DNA from: Roseibium suaedae
GTDB taxonomy: Bacteria; Pseudomonadota; Alphaproteobacteria; Rhizobiales; Stappiaceae
NCBI RefSeq assembly: GCF_900142725.1
Contig: NZ_FRBW01000003.1
Coordinates: forward strand, 1-64,000
DNA: 64,000 nucleotides
Direction of reading: 5' to 3'
In this document: positions 58,208 to 64,000 of the stretch, one piece after another
How positions within the stretch are numbered: position 1 is the first letter of the stretch
How the letters are laid out: the number at the start of each line of letters is the position of its first letter
Notes under the pieces: model-generated
Database searches by the model: none
The model's input: only the letters and a program-made list of their open reading frames with translations
What the model was told of the DNA's origin: nothing
Program-made: the position numbers and the translations under genes

Positions 58208-59992
58208 ATGGCACAAAGTGAAATTGCGCGCCCCCGCCGCAAGGCGCATGGCCAGCGGTTCCAGCGCATGAAGGATCAGGCCCTGGATCTTAAGGTGCGG
58301 CCGGATGCGCCTCTGGACCAGCAGAACCGCTTCGTGGACTGTGGCTGGGGCCGCCTGATCTTCGGTCACACTTTCCAGGAGCCTGCAGATCTGATCGAAA
58401 TGCTGCGCGAGGAAGGTCCGGACAGGCGGGACATTGCCTTTTATGTCCGTGATCCGCATGTGCTGCTGGGTCAGGCGCCTCAGGAACTGTTCCTGGATCC
58501 GTCCCACACGTTCCGTCTGAACCTTGCCACTTATCGCCCTGCCCGCAGCCGTAGGAAGGGCTTCACCGTGCGCCGGCTTGCCTCCCGGCGGGATGCGGAT
58601 GCAATCAATGTTCTATACGCCAGCCGGAAGATGGTGCCCGTATCGCCGGAGTTCTTCTGGAACGGAATGGACCAGCGGGAAATCACCATTCTTGTGGCCG
58701 AGGAAGACGAGACCGGCGCGATTGTGGGAACGGCCATGGGCGTCAACCACAATGCCGCGACCAACGGGGCCGATCCCGGATCGTCGCTCTGGTGCCTTGC
58801 GGTCTCGCCCCAGGCCCGGTTTCCGGGAATTGGCGAGGCATTGGTGCGCCGGCTGGCGGAGCAATATCGCGGTCTCGGCATCCCCTATCTCGACCTGTCC
58901 GTGCTCCATGACAATGACATGGCCATCGGGCTTTATGAGAAGCTCGGGTTCGAGCGGGTGCAGGTTTTTACGGTCAAGCGCAAGAACACCATCAACGAAG
59001 CGCTTTATGCGGGTCCCAGTGTCGAGGAACGGCTGAACCCCTATGCTGCCATCATCGTCAATGAGGCCCGCCGCCGGGGCATCAGGGCCGAGATCATGGA
59101 TGCGGACGGCGGCTTCTTCCGCCTGTCCTATGGCGGACGCTCCGTGCGCTGCCGGGAGTCCCTGTCCGAATTCACCAGCGGTGTTGCCATGTCCATCTGC
59201 GATGACAAGGCAGCAACCCACCGGATCGTTTCGAGTGCTGGCGTGAAGGTGCCGCAGCAGATCCTGGCTGGCGACGAAACGGGACTGAAGGCTTTTCTGG
59301 CCCAGCATGGCCAGGTGGTGGTGAAGCCCCTGCGTGGAGAGCAAGGAAAGGGCATTTCCATCGGCATAAGCACCATGGACGACCTGCAGGCCGCCATCAC
59401 CACCGCACGCACCTATTCCTCCGAGGTGCTGGTGGAGGAATTCGTTGAGGGCGACGATCTGCGGCTGGTTGTCATCGACTTCAAGGTCGTCGCTGCCGCG
59501 ATTCGTAAGCCTGCGGAAGTCATGGGCAATGGCAGGGCGACAGTTGGAGACCTGATCGAGGCCCAGTCGCGCAGGCGTGCCGCCGCCACCGGGGGCGAAT
59601 CCCGCATTCCGGTGGATGCGGAAACGATCCGCTGCCTGGCCGCCGCTGGCTGCGATCTTGAGACCGTGCTGGAGGAAGGCCGGGTCATCCGTGTGCGCAA
59701 GACTGCCAATCTTCACACTGGCGGCACGATCCATGACGTGACCGGCGAGACAAACCACGCCCTGATCGAGGCCGCGATCAGAGCTGCCCGGGCCATCGAC
59801 ATTCCCGTGACCGGCATCGACCTGATGGTGAAGTCGCCTCGCGAGGCGCAATACCATTTCATCGAGGCCAATGAGCGGCCGGGTCTTGCCAATCATGAGC
59901 CCCAGCCGACGGCTGAACGGTTTGTCGATTTCCTCTTTCCCCTGTCCGTGCCCCAGCCGGTGCGGGACGCCATCAGCCGGAGGCCCGCATGA
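58208..59992 (+). CDS. ngg: N-acetylglutaminylglutamine synthetase (GNAT-ATP-grasp fusion)
   Basis: The 594-residue enzyme joins a GNAT acetyltransferase domain (about 100-280: VSPQARFPGIGEALVRRLAEQY, LYEKLGFERVQVF) to an ATP-grasp ligase domain (about 290-590: KPLRGEQGKGISIGI, VEEFVEGDDLRLVV, GIDLMVKSPREAQYHFIEANERPGL in parts). This fusion is the diagnostic NAGGN synthetase. The start is ATG 58208; the frame upstream runs into the amidotransferase gene. It overlaps the peptidase by ATGA. Confidence 0.92.
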   Translation: MAQSEIARPRRKAHGQRFQRMKDQALDLKVRPDAPLDQQNRFVDCGWGRLIFGHTFQEPADLIEMLREEGPDRRDIAFYVRDPHVLLGQAPQELFLDPSHTFRLNLATYRPARSRRKGFTVRRLASRRDADAINVLYASRKMVPVSPEFFWNGMDQREITILVAEEDETGAIVGTAMGVNHNAATNGADPGSSLWCLAVSPQARFPGIGEALVRRLAEQYRGLGIPYLDLSVLHDNDMAIGLYEKLGFERVQVFTVKRKNTINEALYAGPSVEERLNPYAAIIVNEARRRGIRAEIMDADGGFFRLSYGGRSVRCRESLSEFTSGVAMSICDDKAATHRIVSSAGVKVPQQILAGDETGLKAFLAQHGQVVVKPLRGEQGKGISIGISTMDDLQAAITTARTYSSEVLVEEFVEGDDLRLVVIDFKVVAAAIRKPAEVMGNGRATVGDLIEAQSRRRAAATGGESRIPVDAETIRCLAAAGCDLETVLEEGRVIRVRKTANLHTGGTIHDVTGETNHALIEAAIRAARAIDIPVTGIDLMVKSPREAQYHFIEANERPGLANHEPQPTAERFVDFLFPLSVPQPVRDAISRRPA

Positions 59993-61158
59993 GCCTGGTC
60001 GCCATCGACATCGCCTATCTGGCGCGGGTGCTGCAGGACATTCTGGCGATCCCCAGCCCCACCGGATACACGGACGAGATCGCCCGGCATGTCTGCGAGG
60101 AGCTGGAACAGCTGGGGATCGAGTACGAATTGACCCGCCGCGGCGCGATCCGGGCGCGCATGAAGGGGCATTCGCCAAAGGCTGCCCGCGCGTTCGTTGC
60201 CCATGTGGACACGCTGGGAGCCCAGGTGAAATTCCTGAAGGACAATGGCCGTCTGGAACTGGTGCCGATCGGGCATTGGTCTTCCCGCTTTGCCGAAGGC
60301 GCAAGGGTGACCGTGTTCTCGGAAAAGGGCGCCTACCGCGGCACGATCCTGCCGCTCAAGGCGTCCGGCCACACGTTCAATGACGAAGTGGACACCCTGC
60401 CCGTCAGCTGGCGCACGGTGGAACTGCGCATCGACGCCTATGCGAAGTCAGCGGAGGATGTGAAGAAGCTCGGCATTGATATTGGCGACATTGTTGCGGT
60501 CGATCCCCAGCCCGAGTTTCTGGACAATGGGTTCATCGTGTCCCGGCATCTGGATGACAAGGCCGGGGTCGCCGTCATGCTGGCGACATTGAAGGCACTG
60601 ATTGCCTCGGGCGAAACGCCAATGGTCGACATCTACTGGCTCTTCACCATCGCCGAGGAAACCGGGCACGGGGCAACCTCGATCCTGCCGCCGGATGTGG
60701 CCTCCCTTGTCGCGATCGACAATGGCACAAGCGCTCCGGGGCAAGCGTCCGAGGAATTCGGCGTCACGATTGCGATGGCCGACCAGACCGGACCTTTCGA
60801 CTATCATCTCTCGCGCAAGCTGGCCCAGCTCTGCCGGGACCATGAGATCAAGCATCAGAAGGACGTGTTCCGCTATTACCGTTCGGATGCGGCAGCTGCC
60901 GTCGAGGCCGGGGCGGATGTGCGCACGGCCCTCATCACCTTCGGGATCGACGCCAGCCATGGCTATGAGCGCATCCACATGCATGCTCTGCGCTCTCTGG
61001 CGGAACTTGCCGCTGCCTATGCCCTGAGCCCGCTGGCCATCACCCGCGACACCCGCAATTTCAGCGGCCTCAAGGGTTTTACGCATCAGCAGGTCGAAGA
61101 GGCCGAACAGACCCTGGCGCCTGAGGTGGAGGAGCCGGAGCCCGAAGCGGAGGAATAA
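59989..61158 (+). CDS. M42-family peptidase of the NAGGN osmoprotectant system
   Basis: The 389-residue metallopeptidase has FVAHVDTLGAQV, SRHLDDKAGVAVML, TIAEETGHGATS, VAIDNGT and SHGYERIHMHAL as metal-binding and catalytic segments of the M42/glutamyl aminopeptidase type. In NAGGN clusters this peptidase is conserved third in order, probably for degrading or trimming the dipeptide. The C-terminus is acidic (EEPEPEAEE). No transporter gene follows in this window. Confidence 0.9.
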   Translation: MSLVAIDIAYLARVLQDILAIPSPTGYTDEIARHVCEELEQLGIEYELTRRGAIRARMKGHSPKAARAFVAHVDTLGAQVKFLKDNGRLELVPIGHWSSRFAEGARVTVFSEKGAYRGTILPLKASGHTFNDEVDTLPVSWRTVELRIDAYAKSAEDVKKLGIDIGDIVAVDPQPEFLDNGFIVSRHLDDKAGVAVMLATLKALIASGETPMVDIYWLFTIAEETGHGATSILPPDVASLVAIDNGTSAPGQASEEFGVTIAMADQTGPFDYHLSRKLAQLCRDHEIKHQKDVFRYYRSDAAAAVEAGADVRTALITFGIDASHGYERIHMHALRSLAELAAAYALSPLAITRDTRNFSGLKGFTHQQVEEAEQTLAPEVEEPEPEAEE

Positions 61159-61323
61159 GGCTGCATCAAGGTGTCGTGGCGTATCCGCTCCAGACACAGC
61201 ATGCCATGGCTAAACCCAACGTTGACCGGTTTAATTCCGGGACTTCATCAAAGATGATGAAATCTAAGCTTATTTCCGGCTCAAAGTTGGATGAGGCACG
61301 AAAGGCGTGCGGCATACACTCTT

Positions 61324-61468
61324 CTCCACCCTTGCGGGGGAGATGTCAGCGATAGCTGACAGAGGGGGGTAAGGCTTCGGCATATTCCGAATAAGTTGGA
61401 ATGTTCCGATGGGCTTATACCCCCCTCTGCCCCCAATTTTGGGGGCATCTCCCCCTCAAGGGGGGAGA
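61324..61468. repeat. Inverted pair of GC-rich palindromic intergenic elements
   Basis: The left arm (61324-61372: CTCCACCCTTGCGGGGGAGATG then CAGAGGGGGGTAAG, in parts) is repeated inverted in the right arm (61415-61468: ACCCCCCTCTG... then CATCTCCCCCTC...). Their centres differ: the left has TCAGCGATAGCTGA and the right has CCCCCAATTTTGGGGG. This is a REP/RIME-like mobile repeat of alphaproteobacteria. The gap 61159-61561 holds no gene. Confidence 0.75.
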
Positions 61469-61561
61469 TTGGAGCCTGCCGAACCGGCGTCCATCAACCA
61501 TAGTTGATTTTAAACCGGACAGCAGTGGGGCTGGCCTGAGCATGATCAGGCCCAGATCCAC

Positions 61562-62437
61562 TCAAAGCTTCAGAAGCGCGCGGGCGTTTTCCTTCAGGAT
61601 CAACGGGCGGACTTCGTCGCGGATGTCGATCTTCTCGAAATCGGCAAGCCAGCGGTCCGGGGTGATCGCGGGCCAATCCGAGCCGAAGAGCATCTTCTTC
61701 TTCAGGATCGTGTTGGCATACTGGATCAGGATCTGCGGGAAATACTTCGGCGACCAGCCGGACATGTCGATGTAGACGTTCGGCTTGTGGGTTGCGACTG
61801 ACAGCGCTTCTTCCTGCCAGGGGAAGGACGGATGGGCGAGGATAATCGGCATGGTCGGGAAGTCGGCCGCCACATCATCGAGATAGAGCGGATTGGAGTA
61901 TTTCAGCCGCATGCCCATACCGCCCGGCATGCCTGCGCCGACGCCGGTCTGGCCGGTGTGGAACAGGCTGATGGCGCCTTCCTCCGCAATGGCCTCGTAA
62001 AGAACATAGGCATTGCGGTCGTTGGGGTAGAAGCCCTGCATGGTTGGGTGGAACTTGAAGCCCCTGACACCGAATTCCCGCACCAGGCGGCGGGCTTCGC
62101 GGGCTCCAACCTTGCCCTTGGCCGGGTCGATGGAGGCAAAGGGGATCATGATATCCGCGTTTTCGGCAGCAATTTCCGCCACTTCCTCATTGGAATAGCG
62201 CCGGAAACCGGTTTCCCGCTCCGCATCCACCGGGAAGATCACGCAGGCGATCTTGCGTTCACGGTAATAGACAGCTGTTTCACGAACCGTCGGCAGCATG
62301 CCCTTTGCGCCGGCAGGGTTCCTGAAATATTTGGCCATTCCGGCCTGAAACTCGTCATAGCCATCGTCCCGGTGACCGCAGCACGGCTCTTCCGCATGGG
62401 TGTGGAAGTCGATGGCGATGATGTCGTCCATATTCAT
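61562..62437 (-). CDS. TIM-barrel amidohydrolase-family protein
   Basis: The 291-residue protein has an N-terminal metal motif DFHTHAEEP, GVRGFKFHPTMQGFYPN (Lys and His), ILAHPSFPWQEEA, and MLFGSDWPAI near the C-terminus. These match the amidohydrolase_2 group, which includes decarboxylases and hydrolases of aromatic acids. ATGA overlap with the MarR gene makes it the last gene of a three-gene operon. The substrate is not known; an aromatic or CoA-linked catabolite is inferred from the crotonase. Confidence 0.85.
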   Translation of the reverse strand: MNMDDIIAIDFHTHAEEPCCGHRDDGYDEFQAGMAKYFRNPAGAKGMLPTVRETAVYYRERKIACVIFPVDAERETGFRRYSNEEVAEIAAENADIMIPFASIDPAKGKVGAREARRLVREFGVRGFKFHPTMQGFYPNDRNAYVLYEAIAEEGAISLFHTGQTGVGAGMPGGMGMRLKYSNPLYLDDVAADFPTMPIILAHPSFPWQEEALSVATHKPNVYIDMSGWSPKYFPQILIQYANTILKKKMLFGSDWPAITPDRWLADFEKIDIRDEVRPLILKENARALLKL

Positions 62438-62913
62438 TGAACGCTCTCCCTCGAAATGCCTGAGAACTTTGCCAGAAGACGGATCAGCTCGCGGGTCTCC
62501 CCTTCATCGAGCGGACTGTCCAGGGACTGGATGTAGCCGAAGAAGTCCGGCTTGTGGCGGGCGACAAAGGCCTCGCCCTGTTCGGTCAGGGACAGTTCCA
62601 CCGAGCGGCGGTCCTCTTCCGGAATGCGGCGCTCGATGAAGCCATAGACCTCGAAGCTGCGGATCAGTTTGGTCATGTGAGCATTCTTGATCGCCAGGCT
62701 CTGGGCCAGTTGCCCCTGACGGATGCCCGGGTTGTGGCTGATCACCCAGAGCACGGAATATTCACCTGGCTTCAGGCCGATATGGCCAAGCTTTTCAAAG
62801 AAGTGGTCGAATACCTTCAACTGCGAGACACGCAGCAGAAAGCCGAGAGACTGTTCCAGTCCACCGAGATTGATCCCGTCGCGGACCTGCGGATCAAGCA
62901 TATCCAGGCTCAT
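62434..62913 (-). CDS. MarR-family regulator in a catabolic operon
   Basis: The 159-residue winged-helix protein has the HTH SVLWVISHNPGIRQGQLAQSLAIKNAHMTKLI (in part) and wing RRIPEEDRRSVELSLTEQG. It is flanked by ATGA overlaps on both sides, between crotonase and amidohydrolase. MarR proteins in hydroxycinnamate operons respond to CoA thioesters. Its operator may be the palindromes upstream of the crotonase gene. Confidence 0.88.
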   Translation of the reverse strand: MSLDMLDPQVRDGINLGGLEQSLGFLLRVSQLKVFDHFFEKLGHIGLKPGEYSVLWVISHNPGIRQGQLAQSLAIKNAHMTKLIRSFEVYGFIERRIPEEDRRSVELSLTEQGEAFVARHKPDFFGYIQSLDSPLDEGETRELIRLLAKFSGISRESVQ

Positions 62914-63710
62914 GCGTTGCCTCCATTGGGGTTGTGTACTTTTGCCGCCCGCTTTTCCAGGAAGGCCCTGAGGCGTTCCTTGGCTTCATCCGTGGTGGTG
63001 GTGAAGGAGGCGACGAAGGATTCGGTGAAGAGACCGTCTTCCCGGGCCATGTCATGAATGCGCGGCAGCGCATGGATCACGGCGTAGTTGGAAAGTTCTG
63101 CATTGGACGCGGCCTTCTTGGCCAGTTCGACGGCCTTTGCCCGGGCCTCTCCCGTCTCGACGACATATTGAACCAGATTGACGCGCTCGCCTTCCTCCGC
63201 ATTGAGGGAGCGGCCGGTCAGCATCAGATCCATCATGCGGGCAGTGCCCATCAGGCGCTGGATGCGCACGGAGCCGCCGCCGCCGACGAAAATGCCGCGC
63301 TGGCCCTCGGGCAGCGCGAAGAAGGCGCTCTTGTCGGCCACACGGATGTGGGTGGAAGCTGCAAGCTCGAGCCCGCCGCCAACGACAGCACCATGCAGTG
63401 CGGAGACCCAAGGGATCATGCCGAATTCGATCTTCGCGAAGACCGCATGCCATCCCCGGGAATTGCGGATACCCTCGATGGGGGTGCGCTCGGCATGTTC
63501 TGCCAGATCAAGCCCGGCGCAGAAGTGGTTTCCGGCGCCGAACAGAACGCCCGCCTTGGCTTCCCGGTCAGCCCGGTCGATGGCCGCAGACAGGGCGTCG
63601 ATCACCCGATCGCTGACTGCATTGCGTTTTTCCGGCCGGTTCAGCCCGATCAGGGCGATCCCCTCCGAAAGCTCATAGGTCACCAGAGGCTGTTGATCCG
63701 CTCGAGTCAT
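62910..63710 (-). CDS. Crotonase/enoyl-CoA hydratase family protein
   Basis: The 266-residue enzyme has the oxyanion and acyl-CoA motifs NRPEKRNAVSD, GAGNHFCAGLDLAEH, ALHGAVVGGGLELAA and ALPEGQRGIFVGGGGS (the catalytic Glu in PEG). The subgroup may be a hydratase/lyase acting on an aromatic or branched acyl-CoA. It is the first gene of the operon, followed by MarR and amidohydrolase genes. It is divergent from a gene cut by the window end. Confidence 0.88.
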   Translation of the reverse strand: MTRADQQPLVTYELSEGIALIGLNRPEKRNAVSDRVIDALSAAIDRADREAKAGVLFGAGNHFCAGLDLAEHAERTPIEGIRNSRGWHAVFAKIEFGMIPWVSALHGAVVGGGLELAASTHIRVADKSAFFALPEGQRGIFVGGGGSVRIQRLMGTARMMDLMLTGRSLNAEEGERVNLVQYVVETGEARAKAVELAKKAASNAELSNYAVIHALPRIHDMAREDGLFTESFVASFTTTTDEAKERLRAFLEKRAAKVHNPNGGNA

Positions 63711-63782
63711 TCCTCACCCATTCTTCTTGTCGCCGCGTCTTGTCCTGCACCGTTTCAGGAGCTTGAAAAAAGACTACACATA

Positions 63783-63818
63783 AAATGTTTACAAGGAAAC
63801 AATTATCATGCAAAGCAT
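63783..63818. promoter_or_regulatory. Two palindromes in the divergent region, candidate MarR operator
   Basis: AAATGTTTACA and AGGAAACAATT (63783-63804) form a near-palindrome with eight of eleven symmetric pairs. ATGCAAAGCAT (63808-63818) lies beside it. They are 70-110 bases upstream of the crotonase start and the same distance from the divergent gene. A MarR dimer site here would control both transcripts. Confidence 0.4.
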
Positions 63819-63901
63819 TTATAGGCGCACTTCTCGAGGAGGAGGAGTGTGCTGGCATATCCGCATTCGTGCGCGAAACCGCACATTCGGGAGGACGAGT
63901 G

Positions 63902-64000
63902 ATGGTCACGGCAGCACAGCCGGCAGGCAATGGATCACGGGCCGCGGGCAAGGTTTCGACCTGGACCCCCGAGATTCGCTGGGAAACAAGGGCAAATGGC
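63902..64000 (+). CDS. Partial CDS, N-terminus of unknown protein
   Basis: Only the first 33 residues are present (VTAAQPAGNGSRAAGKVS...WTPEIRWETRANG, from ATG 63902; GTG 63899 is in frame). GGGAGGAC precedes the start at good spacing. A CoA ligase would suit a crotonase operon, but the visible part is too short to decide. A second open frame begins at GTG 63847 after a purine-rich tract and overlaps this one in a different register. Confidence 0.55.
   Translation, partial: MVTAAQPAGNGSRAAGKVSTWTPEIRWETRANG

Noticed and set aside
63847-64000. Alternative frame beginning at GTG after a GAGGAGGAGGAG tract
   Set aside because: The strong purine tract is notable, but the product is Arg/Gly-rich without pattern; the ATG 63902 frame has its own RBS and looks more protein-like. 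The window end prevents a firm choice.

Overview
The window reads as a chromosomal segment of an alphaproteobacterium. Hyphomicrobiales, and probably a Stappiaceae-like marine or soil heterotroph, fits best. This is inferred from the GC-rich codon use, the periplasmic nitrate reductase order napEFDABC, the sorbitol/mannitol ABC cluster of the Rhodobacter smo type, the N-acetylglutaminylglutamine amide (NAGGN) osmolyte genes and the rhizobial-style palindromic repeats. No database search was possible.

Region 1 (1-9.7 kb) is accessory. It opens with the tail of a phage lysis cassette: an Rz1-like lipoprotein and a DUF1515 protein. A cobalamin riboswitch follows, leading a class Ib ribonucleotide reductase operon nrdHIEF, then a VOC protein. 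Next comes a phage-type C5 DNA methyltransferase that has lost its N-terminus, including the catalytic Cys. The most interesting piece is an overlapping three-gene unit at 6.2-9.1 kb: a DUF262 (ParB/GmrS-like) protein, a HEPN protein with an R-x4-H site, and an intact C5 DNA methyltransferase. It looks like a defence or restriction-modification-like system. The accessory DNA abuts the 3' end of a tRNA-Ser(UGA), a common island attachment site.

Region 2 (9.7-25 kb) is mostly core genome: rlpA, a D,D-carboxypeptidase-like protein with eroded active-site motifs, tmk, holB, metG, tatD and an MBL-fold hydrolase. Then come a TetR/emrAB efflux module with a palindromic operator between the divergent genes, recX, a conserved hypothetical gene and purC.

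Region 3 (25-43 kb) is metabolic. napEFDABC on the minus strand encodes periplasmic nitrate reduction and includes a 50-codon napE. A minus-strand polyol locus holds a HAD phosphatase, a SorC-type regulator, smoE-F-G-K, a sorbitol dehydrogenase (SDR) and a mannitol dehydrogenase. It has a good palindrome in front of smoE and a hairpin-plus-U terminator just after it. An amidase, gluconokinase, a second VOC protein and ArfB follow.

Region 4 (42.3-55.5 kb) is a reductive pyrimidine/hydantoin degradation locus. RutR and a RutR-like paralogue sit beside two tandem copies of a RutR-type operator. Then come an omega-amino acid transaminase, a cupin, a beta-ureidopropionase-type hydrolase, a dihydropyrimidinase and a NitT/TauT-type ABC importer without a recognisable binding protein. 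Five AT-richer unknown genes are interleaved. Two of them are membrane proteins with repeated TM-TM-beta units and are translationally coupled inside the importer operon. mazG follows.

Region 5 (55.8-64 kb) holds a MarR regulator divergent from the NAGGN synthesis genes (amidotransferase, ligase, M42 peptidase). After that comes a crotonase-MarR-amidohydrolase catabolic operon divergent from a gene cut by the window end. Two inverted-repeat element pairs lie in the intergenic gaps.
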